From Aphis gossypii (taxonomy: Eukaryota > Arthropoda > Insecta > Hemiptera > Aphididae), in NCBI RefSeq assembly GCF_020184175.1, contig NC_065530.1:4030001-4094000 (forward strand): a stretch of 64,000 nt of DNA, in the 5' to 3' direction. Below the pieces are notes generated by a model, which saw only the letters and a program-made list of their open reading frames with translations, made no database searches and was not told the origin of the DNA. Both the position numbers and the translations under genes were made by a program. Numbering within the stretch: the stretch's first letter is position 1; each line of letters begins with the position of its first letter. Positions 27,227 to 41,180 of the stretch are shown one piece after another.

Positions 27227-28790
27227 GATTTAATCTTTTTTTTTAGTTATAATCGTTTCTGTTTATTTAATATGTATCTTTTACAAGGCAAATGGTATGT
27301 GATGCTTGCTCATGCATAATACAAAACTTTAAATAATAATATTAATATTTAATTGTTGTAGATCAATTGAGGCGTAGAACTGGTTTTATTTTTATAATTT
27401 ATTAATTTATTAAACTGATATATTTTTATAATATTTATATTATATTTTATATATTTATTTAATATTTTATAATTTATTTATCGATTAAGAGTACTATTGA
27501 ATAATTTTAACTGGTAACTTCAATGGTAATATAAAAATATTTAAAAATGCATTATACTATGTTTACGAAAGGAGCCAACCATTATGGTTCTATCAATATT
27601 TGTTATGATATTACGTAAGTACATACAAGTACTACAAGTACTATGAATACTTACATTGTAATATAGAGTTATTAATAAAACTAATTTTATAACCACATCG
27701 CTCGCGGGCGATAGTTCAATAACGAGCACTAACCAACAAAGTATTATAATATATTATACAAATTATGTATACATCTAAACCACTTAAATAATATACATAC
27801 CTATAAATATCCTATGAAACCTTGAATGTTGAACTTTGTCATAAAATTGACCTATTAATTATTGTGTTATTTCAAAGATTATAAGTGCCACCATGTAACC
27901 ATAGATACAGACCAACGTTTTTTACACTTTTTACTGACATATATTGTTTATTAGAAACGAAATTAACATATCAAAATGATTTTATTGCTTAATATATTTT
28001 AATTTTTGTTTGTTCTAATATAGAATACTATATCATCTATACCTAATAAACTATAATATACTTCATAATATTTTGCACTAAAAAAACATTTATGTGATGC
28101 TAATTCATAAAAATAAATTGAATGCTGTATACTGAATTAGCTACTGACTAGTGACTTTTGATAAGGAATTGCTATAAATTGTTTTATAAATCTTATAATT
28201 TCTAAAGAAATGAATCTTTGATTTTAAATAAATATTAATAAATAATACAATTTCATAAATTTCTCAAGAATAAAACTCGGGAAATTTAACAAAGCTCATA
28301 AACTAGTATGCACCGTACTATCAAATCATGTAGAGCTTCTTTAGTACTAGAAGACAACTTATCTATCAACTATGGGGTGAAAGGTTCTTAATTATATTTT
28401 GTCCATTATTATTTAAATATCTTTATATAATTACCACAATTTCAAAATAAGATTACATTCCTCAATTTTATAAACATTTAGGCTATCTTATTTAGGTGTA
28501 ATAACTTGTATTAAAATTATTATCAAGAACTGCGTATAATTTACTTATTTCATTATAAAAAAAATACAATTATTTATAAATAGAAAATATTTTCAAAAAA
28601 AAAAAATTAAATACATATTTTTAAAATATAACACTTATATAATAGTAATTACATACTTAATGTATAACATTATTACAATATTAAAATTGTAGTTATAGTG
28701 ACTATTATACGCAATAGCCATCATCTACTAATTAGAATATACAAATGTAAAAAAAGTATACAAAACTTGATTATAATTTAAAACTTATTA
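27227..28790. other. Spacer between copy B and the myosin light chain gene
   Basis: About 1.6 kb of AT-rich sequence containing the presumed 3' untranslated region of copy B and the promoter of the myosin light chain gene. No coding segment, RNA gene or mobile element is recognised. Confidence 0.5.
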
Positions 28791-31700
28791 CTAGGATGAG
28801 ATTCTTAGCGTTTTTTTGTTTTCTTCATTTTTTAACGCTCGTTGTTTGCTGCCTTCTAAGCTGTGATGAACGCCATAAAATACATAAATGATTATCCCTA
28901 AGAAAAAATAAGAATGTTTTCAACATATATTACAGTTTGAATCTAAACTTTAATGATTTATTGTGTTTGTTTTACGATTAAATACGACGATGATAATCAT
29001 GCGTGTGTTAACACACATATTTAATTTTAGCCTAATATATGTGAAATCTGTGGTTTCCGATAAAACTAAACGAAAAAATACTATGCAAAACACGATATTT
29101 TTTGCCTAGAATTAAAATTTGGAAGGTAAGTATATTTATTAATAATATAATTTAAAGCGTTTCAAATTATCTTCATAAAATAATATGTATTTATATTGTA
29201 TATCGTATATATATATATTATATATGTATATCATAACATTGGTAAATAATAAATGTAATTTGTAAATCGTGTGCTGTGTACTGAATTTTTGGAAGAAACT
29301 ATTTTAGATGCCATCTCATGATCAACTAACCGATAATTGACCTAGTGTAATAATGGATGACAATTTAATAAGTTTTTTTGATCAGCACAATTGGTATGTT
29401 TATCATTAAACCGCATGATCAATAAAACAAGACAAAAGGTCCATATAAAATAGTTAGTTGGTTAATACAAACCTAATACAAGTCCCACTCCAAATCTTAT
29501 CCACGTCTTGACACTGAGTTCCATCATAAGGTATAAATTAAGAGTTATACTCACACAAGGTATAAAAGGAACAAGTGGAACCTAAATACAAATAGAATTT
29601 TAATATACATAAATAATAGTTAATCGCGTAAAATAAAGTATAACTCAAAAGTTAAAATATATAAAAAAAAAAAAATGGGTAAAACCTTTGAGGCGATAAT
29701 TTTACATCAATAATTATTGACATTATCGCAGTTAAGATAATCAATTAACTGAGTTAACCAAATACGATTATTGATCAGTACAGTTGTTAGAAATTAATAA
29801 TACATTTTCTTACCCTAAATGCTAAGTTTTCTACTGCTTGTGGAAGTCTGTGTAACATGAACATGGAAAGTAATGATACTGTGATTGAAATCCCGATTAG
29901 AATCATTAACGGAAACTGATACGCTCCTTCGTAACAGTCAATATTCACCATACAAATGCAAAATACACTAGCACTGAAAGCTATAACATATTTATAGAGT
30001 GAGTTTTAATTTTAATCTAAAACCTTATATCTATAGCTATAATACTATACAACAATATCAATTATAATAAAATATAGTTTTCTCGAATTAAATAATTATA
30101 ATTAAATTTATACATATATATAATATGTAATAGGTATACTACATATAAATTACTATTAAAATGTATTGATAACATACTGTAAACAATTATCAATACTCTT
30201 GATATGTACTGAGTATTGGTGTTTGTAACTTTTGAGTTGAACAAACTGAACCATTTGTACATTTTATAGTCTTCCGAATTACTGTCTATATCCTGAATTG
30301 CTGTTTTAGTGTCTTTGTACCTGTAATATAAAAATATTTAGCTTAAGTAAAAATGTCCAGGTTATTATCCATTACATATTTCTAAGAAAAACAGAATTAT
30401 ATTCAATTACAAGGAATATATATTATGTTAAATTAAAAATATTATTTATCTAAAGACGACCTAATACTAAAATAATATGAAAATTGATAATTTTTTGGTA
30501 TCTTATATAACGTTTAAATAATACGAGTTTGATTATTTATTATTATACGTAAAATAAAACTAAAATAAGTTCATGAAAGTCTGTTGTATAGTGTATACCG
30601 AACATTAGATGACCATCATAAATCTATAACGGATAAAACCACAAAATAATTTTGGAGAATTTTTTTTTTAACCTTGTCAAAATCAAAAATGATCGTGATT
30701 TAAATGTGGGTAAGTAGATACGCCAATTATATCAAAATAAGTAAAAACAGTTTATACTGCGTGACACAAGAAATGACGTTTATATTAAATTAGTATATTA
30801 TATGTGGATTGTGAATGCATGTTTCAAAAATTTTGTTTCCTTTATATTTTTTATAAGAAACGTTTTAGCTCCAAAAACTCTTTCTAATTTTCAATCATTA
30901 ATGACACATCTACCACAAAACATATTAATAATATGCAATATTTTATAACTGTATAATAGTAAAATAAGACATATTATTAGCATCTTACACACCTGAGCAC
31001 CAGTAGACAAACACAAACGATCAAATACGATATGAGGGTGCCAATCGACGTCATGTCGACGAGCTGTTCGAGGTTAAATATTGATGATAAAATGCCTAGA
31101 AAAAACATAAATAGTTAATTAGCTAAATTTGTGAATATGTTTATAGGAATTGAAATATTTTACCAGCACCGACTCCGCATATCATTGTGGCTATGACTGG
31201 TGTCTTAGTTCTTTCGTTAACCTTCGACAAGAATTCAAACAACAGACCGTCGCAGGACATGGCGTACAGTATTCGCGGTATTGGAAACAAACATCCTAAT
31301 AAACTAAACACAAGGAAACAATTATTACAAAATTAATAACGTATTATCGATTAAAAAACTACACGATTCAATGACATTACGAGGTAAAAAGGGCGAATAC
31401 CGCACCACAGGTAACCATATATTTGATCACAGGCAAACCCAAGTTTTCATAGATGACTGGAAACGGCGCGTTAGGATCCTAAAATGGTTTTAACGACATA
31501 ATTTAATATTGTTCACGTATTTTAAACATATAAAATGCATATAACGGATTTATGGATTTTAATAATACCTGATCGTAATACGGCCACATCAAGGTCAACA
31601 CTGATGCCACCACAGAATATGCCGACGTGACAAAGACCAACGTTAAAACGATTGCCAGCGGAATTGTTTTTTTCGGATTTTTTGTTTCTTCGCCTAAATA

Positions 31701-34700
31701 ATGTATCCAATAATATTATTGATAAATTTTAATGGGCTTAAAAATAATATTTTTTTCTTAACAAAAATTAATTATTACGGACCGGTCGTAGAAATAGATT
31801 CAAATCCAATGAATCCATAAAAGCATCTTGCCGCTCCTGCAATTATTCCACTCCAACCAAATGGCGCGAATCCACCATTGCCGCCGTCCACTCCGGGTGG
31901 AATTTCGCTTTTTGAAATATTCCAATTTGAAATTTTAACTAAAATCAGTTAAAAATTAATTGTTTTACTACTTATCAGTCATCATAATATTATATTATAC
32001 CTAAATAAATATCAGATATTCTATCTACGTTCGTAATTATAAATCGTTAAATAATCATGAAAATAACTAGTGATATTTACTGAAGTATTATATGATTTTA
32101 ATTTTAAATATTATATAACATACGATATTTAATGTGATTTTCGGATGTATACGTACCAAAAAAAAGTCCACTTACGATGACTGTGCCAACGGTCAGTAAG
32201 TTAAATGTAGTAAATACTGTGTTGAGAGTTGATGATTTCCGAACTCCCCAAGCCATAACCACTAAAAATCGATATACAGACGTATTATTATTTTATTATA
32301 TTATGCATTAACTTTATTTTTATAACATTTCATCATAACATAGTATGGTAAGTAAAATATACTTTACTGTTATGCGTCATCTGCTTTATCTAATAATAAA
32401 TAACTTCAAATATCTTATCTTAAGGTTTAAATTAATCCTTAAGAAAAATATCCCACATAGGACAGTTAGGAATTAGATATTAATGAATTATTTAGATCTA
32501 GATTACTCGAATAAACTTGATGTTACATCATTAAATTAAACTCTTATGAAATTAGTAGGCCATAAATTATGTAATTCTCATTTTTTGAGCTCCTAAATTA
32601 TTTTTAACATACATATATGTATAATTGATTTATTAATAAATAATCAATATAATATATTATACTATATGTAGTAAGTAGGTGGTTGATAGTTACACGCAAT
32701 AAACATAAGGAATAAAAACGCCGCGACGTCTGGATATTCGCCCATATACTGCATATGCATTGGAAAATGTGCTAACATGTACCTCTTTTGAGGATCACCG
32801 AGCAGAGAATCTAAGTAATTTGTCATGGCCTTGGCAGCGGATGCTGTACCTAAAAATGACAATAAAAGAAAGCCATTATCAAATCGAAGTCATAGGTAAG
32901 TAAAGATTGTTAAACTTTATTAAATATTTTTTATTTTAATATGGACAAAATATTATCTCATTTAAATTGTTATTACAACATACCAATAGTATGCTCAATA
33001 AACATGTTCCAACCAATAATAAAAGCGATAAATTCTCCAACTGCTACATAACTGTAAATATATGCGGATCCAGCTTTAGGTACACGGCCAGCGAATTCAG
33101 CGTAACAAACTCCTAAAAATCAAAATCAAAAATAAATCGTTGACCATTTATTAACGATAAAACAAAATTAATATTGTTGTTATTATTGTTAAAATGACAG
33201 CGTAAAGTTTGTTTTCTATCTTGCTCGAGTGTAATAAAAAACAAATGCATTCACGCAAAATGGTTTTATTTTCATGTTTTTGAGTTATCTTAAAATAAAA
33301 TTACATATTACTTGTATAAAAGTTATGAAGAAAAAGATTTTTAATGAAATGATATGAATATTATCAATTTGTCTAAATATTGTTATAACATAGTTTAATA
33401 TCCATTTACATTTAGCAAGAAAAAAATTGTTGAAATTGAATAGTAAGTCAAATAATAATAAAATATACAATCGATATGCCAAAGCTCATGAAAATAGTAT
33501 TCTTTGTTATTTTTATAATGAGAAATTTTACTCTGTGGTCCTATAGATATCCATCAATGGCACAATTTCATAGCAATTAAAAGACAACGCAGTTGCGATG
33601 CGTACGATAGATGACTATCGCGACTACAGGTGAGACTGGTCGTAAGATTACTCAAAATCACGAAAAAACTATATTACGCAGACAACCTCTTTAAAATTTC
33701 AGCATATAAGATATATGTCTATATATACTGTCATGGAAGTTAGTGAGTCGTGAATCACGGACTCGTAATAATATCCTAACTTGTTTTAATTATATAATTA
33801 TTATATTCATATAAAAATTATAATGACACGAAATTAGATCATTAACAAATATATTGAGTTGAGTACGATACCGGCAAATGAAGAGACGATCGCAGCTACG
33901 ATGAATGACAACACTACCGCTGGCCCAGCAATAGATTTAGCCACTGTCCCGGCCAAGACATACACGCCACTCCCTAATGTAGCACCAATGCCCAAAGCGG
34001 TCAAATCAAAAATGGTCAACACCCTTTTCAACTTGTCTTTTTCCAGTTTAGTATCCACTTCAAATGTTTTTTTCCTACTCAAAGTTTCAAAAAGTGTTTT
34101 TCCCTGCAACAATAGAAAGAACACAGTAGCCAATAATTATAATCCACTTATTATATTTTGATAATGATAACAAGTCGAATAAAAAAAACTTTAACTGATT
34201 TAACGCATTATTCACTCTAAAAAAATAGAATAATGTTTAGATGGATGCGGTGATATGGTTATTGAATGTTATTGAATATTTAAATTAACAAAAATAATTA
34301 TTATACTTTGGTAATAATAACTAATAATGTTAATTATTTCCTTATTAGCTCACCATCGTTCTCCTCATAATATATATTTTTTCATCGGGAATTCCATTCA
34401 ATCTAGTTTTGTTGACTCTCCTTCCATCATTTTTACACTACTAAACTTAAATGTTACAATCCGAAGTATCTGTCAGAATTATTGTTTTGTTAAACCTATT
34501 TCCTCATGACTCAACCAAATATTTAAGAAAAGCTTCTCATCCCAACGACAAAATTTTCCATCAAAAACCCGAAATTCCTCCTTTGATTTAAGATTTTAAT
34601 ACTGTAATATAATTATTATAAATAGGTATATACATCTATTTATTGTTAGTTAACGCTCTATATATTATAATTAAATATAATATTATAATATTTAGTAAAC

Positions 34701-34863
34701 TATCGAATAAAATATTTGATGAGCATATCTCACCCAACTGAAACGGTTTCAAGATCACATTTTTTAAATCTTAGTTAGGTACGGTATTATAATTTACATA
34801 TATATATTATTATTTATGTTATATTGATGCAAAACGAATACTTACCGACCACGAGTAGATCAT
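28791..34863 (-). CDS. Cationic amino acid transporter (slimfast-like), copy B, complete
   Basis: Plasma-membrane importer of basic amino acids by family (CAT/SLC7, APC fold, about 14 membrane segments). Exons: 34846-34863, 33872-34103, 32984-33112, 32694-32849, 32157-32261, 31783-31938, 31569-31693, 31381-31478, 31164-31303, 30993-31095, 30178-30320, 29814-29980, 29473-29581, 28791-28897. They join to 1788 nt, 595 aa plus TAG, without a break. Visible landmarks are TM1 with GATLGSGVYVLAG, GEFIAF with the conserved TM3 Glu, AARCFYGFIGFESISTTGEE, LFPIPRILYAM, EQLVDMTSIGTL and the C-terminal VPLVPFIPC...LNLYLMMEL. Oddities: Ser51 replaces the Cys found in the other copies, Glu260 replaces the near-invariant Asp in GFD, exon 11 is one codon longer, and the exon 6 donor is weak (GTCCGT). 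Transport direction and substrate are inferred from the family. Confidence 0.93.
28898..29472 (-). other. Intron 13 of copy B
   Basis: AT-rich intron with an AT microsatellite near 29205-29230. Nothing else is recognised. The matching introns of C and D are 1408 and 114 bp, so this intron is free to vary in length. Confidence 0.7.
30321..30992 (-). other. Intron 10 of copy B
   Basis: AT-rich intron with GTGTGT donor and ATTACAG acceptor. No element recognised. Confidence 0.7.
32262..32693 (-). other. Intron 4 of copy B
   Basis: AT-rich intron separating the exon coding for residues after TM3 from the exon with AWGVRKSST. No element recognised. Confidence 0.7.
33113..33871 (-). other. Intron 2 of copy B
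   Basis: Intron with a GTATCG donor and a TTTTTAG acceptor. A less AT-rich stretch at about 33590-33770 has no recognisable content. Confidence 0.7.
34104..34845 (-). other. Intron 1 of copy B
   Basis: Follows the 18-nt first coding exon. At about 34330-34600 the base composition shifts (C-rich on plus) and the minus strand carries a short protein-like frame interrupted by stops, perhaps an old transposon relic. I could not name a family. Confidence 0.55.
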
Positions 34864-35059
34864 GTTTATAAATTATATTGTTGTAACTTCTAAATTGTAA
34901 TTTTAAGTCCGGAAATAGTATACATTCACAATCCCCGTTGAGGTAAAAACTACGAGTGTCGTTAATAAAAAATTATAGTTAAGTATTGTATGATATAATG
35001 TATAGCAGCAGTTGTAAAACAAATCGATAATCGACAACTTGGACAACGGCACTTCAGAT

Positions 35060-35095
35060 TTGCGTAATCCACTGTTCGACTTTCAATAGCTAATA
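35060..35095 (-). promoter_or_regulatory. Putative core promoter of copy B
   Basis: Minus-strand motif AAAGTCGAACAGTGG with the initiator A near 35081, about 220 nt upstream of the ATG at 34863. It is followed about 30 nt later by TGAAGTGCCGTTG, which has a close match (TGAAGTACCGCTG) at the same distance in copy C. The initiator is less canonical than in C or D. Confidence 0.55.
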
Positions 35096-38000
35096 TAAAA
35101 TGTGCCTTAAATGCATTTCCCACCAAATTTATAGTAACATTTTACGCTGATCTGATATCTATGAGATAAGTGGATTGGACGAGAATAATCTTAGTTAATA
35201 ATTATATAATTTTATTATCCTCAAAAATATTTAAAATAAACAAATAAAAGTGACTGATTCCCATAATAAAGTTCGGCCAGCTTAAAAAAAAATTGTATCA
35301 AATTAATTATTATTTTAATATTACATCAGTATTATCACCGAAATCTCCGTGACTGTTGGTTAAATCTCTTTCTATTTAGCTTGTAATAAATTATAATACC
35401 AATTAATTTATATTTATATAATTTGAGTTAAGAACACGAATCTTCGAAAAACACGTGTAAAAGAAATAATGCACCATACCATAGATAATTATTTATAAAA
35501 AAATTCGTGTGAACTTACTTCATCGATTTACTAATCGACAATTTGAATTATTCGCCTTATACTTACCAATTATTCCTATCTATTTAAGATGCTATATAAA
35601 ATTATTTTCCAGCTGTATCAACAAAAATGTCTAAAGTTTAAAAAATTGTCACTATTCATTATATATGGCAACAAAATTAAATGTAAATAGAATATTTTAT
35701 GTTTGTAAAATAATTTAACAATAATATTTTGGAATTTTTAAAATGAGTCAAATATTATTTTCTTTAAAGTTTTTAGTTATACAAAAAATCACATAAATGA
35801 AACAATTTACAGGTAGGTTTCATATAATCAAAGGTTTAATTTGTCATTTGAACTATGATATAAATACATAATTAATTTATGTATAAATTTAAACGACTTA
35901 TATTTTATACGATAAATATTTAGTAAATAAAATTAATTTAAAACACGATTTTTTAATTTTAAATATATATAATAATAATAATAAATAAAAAATAGTTTTT
36001 TCTATAAAAATTATAAATACGTGTAGTTGATAAAATATATACGAAACCATTGATGATATATTAGTGCATTAACAACATGTTTATTATATGCACTTGAGAT
36101 GTTAATAGTTTTAATTTTAAAATACGATTATTTTATTATAATATGCTTACGAAATATTTGTGCTTATTGGTATACGTGAATGGATCAATTTAACAACAAA
36201 TTACATCATATCATACGTTTATTTTCCGTTAGATACGTTAACTATGATTCCGATAAAATATATCATAGAGGTATTGTCAGTTATTTCTATTTACAGTAAA
36301 ACCAAGTAAATTATCGCTGCTAACAATAAAAGAAAACTATAAAAATATATTATAAGAAAAAAGGAATAAAAATTAAATGAAAACTTCTGGTGTTCCAATA
36401 CTATTACATTTTTGACTAATACGTACGTCACATGTAAGTATTATTATAATGTACTTTATATTTAAATACTTTAAACATTATAAAAATTAATTTATAGTTA
36501 ATTACAATAAATACACTAATTAATCAACAATTTAAAGCTAATAGCCAGTGAAATTAATACTTATTTTTTTTAAATTTTGGGTTGCATATTTATTTTAATA
36601 TTATGATAATTTAAAAATAAATATATTTTACAATAGACATAATAATCTTTGTATCTGTACAACTTATAAAATATATTATGTACCACAGGATATCAGAAAT
36701 AATCATAAATCATAATTTGCGGACTCTATAATTTCCAAAAAGACCACAAAATAAATTAATTAACTGTTTATAAAATAAATTAAACTTACATTGTTTCGTT
36801 TCTGAAATATGAAAACCATTATTGTGATATTTTGGGTTAAGATTATTTGGCTGAAATTTCATTAAACATAGAAGTATATAACGCTAATGCATGTGTATAT
36901 ATTGATTTATTTTAGATTTTGAATGGAGTGATGAATGTATTGATTCTACAATGATGTGTATTTTTTTGTGTCTGTGTACAACATAACTATAGCTGAAATA
37001 ATGCTTTAATTTCAAACTTCGGGGGTGGTTTCCGATGGCAAAATGAATATCCTTGGTGCATTATAGAGTCAAAATTAAACATTTTCCAACAGTTTTTAAA
37101 AAAAAAATTGAGAAAAACAAAAAATAAACGGGAATTTTTACACAAAACCAGTTTTCGACCAATCGATTTTTTTATATGGCTGTAACTCAAAAACTAATCA
37201 CTGTAAATACTTGAAATTTTCACCACATATTTATATTATTGTTATTAATATAATAATTTTATAATTAATATATTTTTAAGTTATTTATAGACCACTGAAA
37301 TTTTAGATTTTTCTGATAATTCGTTTTTGAAGTGTCGATAAAAAAACTTTGGAACGCCAAAACAACTTGAAAATGTAATACAAAGTTCCTCATAAATCTT
37401 TCTTATAGTAATTCAAAAATTATAAGAATACATCGGCACAATTTTTTTTTATTAGCATTTGAAGTTCAAGTATTGACAACAATTTGTCAAAATCATGAAT
37501 ATTTGCAAATTATTTTGTAGGTATAATTCATAAAAATGTTCGTATAAGTATCTAAGAGTTGAAAATTTAATACAAGATTTTCCATAAGTTTGGCTTACAA
37601 TAATAATAAAAGAACTTACATTTTGGTGTATTCAGGCCATTAAAACATAAACCACCTCATCACCAACCACTAGAAATTTTATCCTAAGCTAACAAATCAT
37701 CTTCGTTCGAAATCGTTTTTCGTATACAATGATATCTCTCATTGGATTCAAATTGAACATATCAATTATAGTGACCAACTATACAACAGAACGGTACCCG
37801 CTTTTTTTTAATATTATAATATTTTTTCACTGACTTATTTTCACTTTTCAAGTGTTTATAATTTTTATATTCTTAAAACTATTTCATATTTTCACGAAAT
37901 ATATGAAAATTGTGTATGATTTAACTAGAGAGTAGAATTTAAATTTTAAATTTTGTACAACAGTAACAAATTACAATTTATAGGTTTTATTCAATATTGA

Positions 38001-41000
38001 ATAATTAATACCTAATAAAATAAAAGTGTAAGAACAATAAAAATTATATTTTGTTAATAATAATATTATACTTTACATATTTATTATATTATGATTGTTT
38101 AAAATTTAAATAATATATTTAATATATTGAAGTACCTAATATACCTACCATTAAAAAATAAAGATTTACAACACGAATGAAATATGTGTAACATTGATTT
38201 GAAATTATTTATTCTTTCGCCAAGCTTTAAAAGTAATATACTTTTTACCCCACTGAAAACTACTAGAAATAATTTGAAAAATCGATTATCTATAACTTGT
38301 TACACGTTGTTTCATAATGAAATTTAATTCTAATTCGAGTTGTTGATATCCATGTTCAAATAGTCGATGTTGACTTATTATTATGTTCATAAATATTAAT
38401 TATTATTCTCGTTCGTTTTCTCTTTAATTTCTTAAAAAATGGTAATTTTTTAGTATAGATAATGCGTACTAATATATTAAGCCACGGTATTGTATTTTTT
38501 TATTCAGACAGATAATATCCCGTGTGTCTGGATAACACCGTAAGTTTATCTATTATTATAGGTATTTAATATTGTATTATTGATTACGTGAAAATACTAT
38601 ATTTTATAATTATTTTATTATTTAACAATGAACGGAAGATGATGTATTTTATTATCTAAGATGAGTTTAGGTGTTATTTATAAGTAGATATGAAATATTT
38701 TATTTAGAGTGATCTAATGAAGTACCACTCATACATGATGGCGTGGCCTAGTGTGGCCAAGTAACTATGTACAGAGTGGTTCACTAAACATGCTCACCCA
38801 ACTTTTTTAAATATAATAACGAATTTATTATTAGTTTCTGATTTTTGTGATTTATATTTACATTTAAAAACTATATTAAAAACTATATTTTAATGTACCT
38901 AGTTCAAAATTAGAACAGATTTTTCGTTAGTAAAATGTTTAAACTAGGTACTGATAATTTTTAATCAAATATGGTTTTATAAACTTATAAATTAGACGTA
39001 ATATTAGATTTAGTGTTTATTATAGTTTGACCATTTTTATAAATTATAAATTTTAATAGATTAATAATAATAACAAAAATTTCTAAATCACCATATCCCT
39101 CATATTATCATCCATAATCATTATCATAAGACTATTGTCTATTGTCCTTAGTAAATAAAGTTAAATTACTCAAAAATTATTCATTTGAGTTTTGTTTTAC
39201 GTTAACATTTTAAGAAAAAAATATTCATTATAAGTAGATAAGAAAGAGTATCTTTCGGAACACAGATATTTTTATCACTAAAGGATAAGTACGAAAAGTT
39301 TTGATAATTTTTAATATGATATTCAATTATATCGAAAAATTCCAAAAATCAGAATCTGAATAAATTCATTATTAAATAATAAATAGGTTCCAGTTAATAT
39401 TATATCTATAAAAACAAATTTTTAAGTTGTATGTAATAATTTACCATTTATATTAAATAAGTTTACATTAAAAAATGTGTTTCACAAGTATATATACTGA
39501 AAAACAATGCCATAATAGCCAAATTTAAACATCAAGGAAAATATAATTTTCAATTGCATTGTTAAATTATATTAGTAAAATTTTTTTTTATTATTTATAA
39601 GTAACACAGTTATTATAGTCATAAAATTGTAAAAATCTGGAAGTCATTTCAAAAATATATATTTTGTGTTTTTAAAGTTTATTTTCCACGTAGATCAAAA
39701 CTAATGGATACAGGTATATTCCTGCATTACTGCATATGTTAATAAAATACAAAATTAACATTAAAAATTATCAAATCATACAGAAAATTAACAACAATTA
39801 CTCTGTAAATATAATGTAATATCATATGAAGAAGTTCAGATGCAGTTAAAAAGGAATTAATAATATAAAAATAAAAATATGATTTAAAAAAATATGTATA
39901 ACTAAATATACAACATAAAAACTCAATACTGTGTAAATAGTAAAATTTTTTAATACATTTCATCATTATACTGTATCGCAAAAATTGTTTTAATAGATAC
40001 GACATTAACTGGAACGTAAAATTTTATTCAACTTTAAATTTAAAACTTTGTCTTACAACCCAACCTCTGCTAACCCCGCCTTAAAAATACATGTTATAAT
40101 TGCTCATAAATTAATCGCTATACAACACATAGAGAAAGATTATGTTTTTTTACAAATATTCCATACATCTCCATCCTTGTTGATATAAAAACCTATATAA
40201 GATGTTTTATACTTTTATGTGTATAGTATCTTAATTATGTACTTTTAAAAGATGTTCAATTGGGATAAAATTTGGGAAAGTTGGCTCTGCAGCTAAGCTT
40301 ACGACGATGAATATTCATAATATGTATGGAATTTGGTCGATAAAAAATACAAAAGATTGAATTTATATCTATATGATGTGTAAAATGTGCGTTTATATGG
40401 CCGGCTTCTTGATTAAGTACAGCGTGACTAAACAAAATAGTATTATTTTAAATTTTAACAAAGATAGATACAGTGAAAAACATATTTGTTTAAATGTATT
40501 AATATAAAAAGATTTATATTCAAGCATATTATTATTATATGATACTTTATAATATTAATACTATTCCATTATTATACTGGAATAGTAGATCTGTTTAGGG
40601 GAAATTGAATAGAATGGAATAATTTACAGAAATTATAAAAATAACAATTAGAAAATTGTTGTAGATAAATCATAAGATTGAATACACTGTGCAGGACTGT
40701 ATTAATGTACACATTTGGCAATAATAAGAATCTATTATTGGTAAATAATTATAAAAATAGACAATTTAAAATTGTAGAATAAAATATTACAAACCAGCTG
40801 TGACAAAAAATAATAATAGTCATAATAACACAGCATAATATTTAAACACAACTTTGTAATTATAATAACAATAATAATTATTTATTTATTTATCAGTAAT
40901 AATGTTTACAACAAAATAATTTACATATTTTTGAATATACTGTTTCGTTCATCATTAAGGATAAATATCCTTATTAACAAAACAGAATACTATATGTGGT

Positions 41001-41180
41001 ACAGTACATATTGACGTTTATACTATAAATAAAATATTCATTATATTAATTCAAAAAAATACAAGATCGCAACACAATTTTTAGGTGTAATACTGCAAAT
41101 GGTCGTATATACTATATAATTATAATAATATAAAACTATCAGCTATTATAAATGTAATTAATATTTTATTATGTAAATAT
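35096..41180. other. Spacer between copies B and C
   Basis: About 6 kb of AT-rich sequence that holds the copy C 3' end and an interspersed repeat at about 36910-37800. A palindromic stem around 40561-40585 (CTATTCCA/TGGAATAG) is short. No other gene is seen. Confidence 0.5.
36910..37800 (+). repeat. Interspersed repeat, family shared with 62995-63290
   Basis: Begins GATGAATGTATTGATT with a TGTGTTTTTGTGT-like tail, then a segment with AAACGGGAATTTTTA, GTAACTCAAAAA and TAAATACTTG. The same blocks are found near 63000-63290, with the second block inverted there. The 37700-37800 end (ACAGAACGGTACCCGC) has the look of aphid interspersed repeats as I remember them. No transposase frame remains. 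Boundaries are approximate. Confidence 0.55.
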
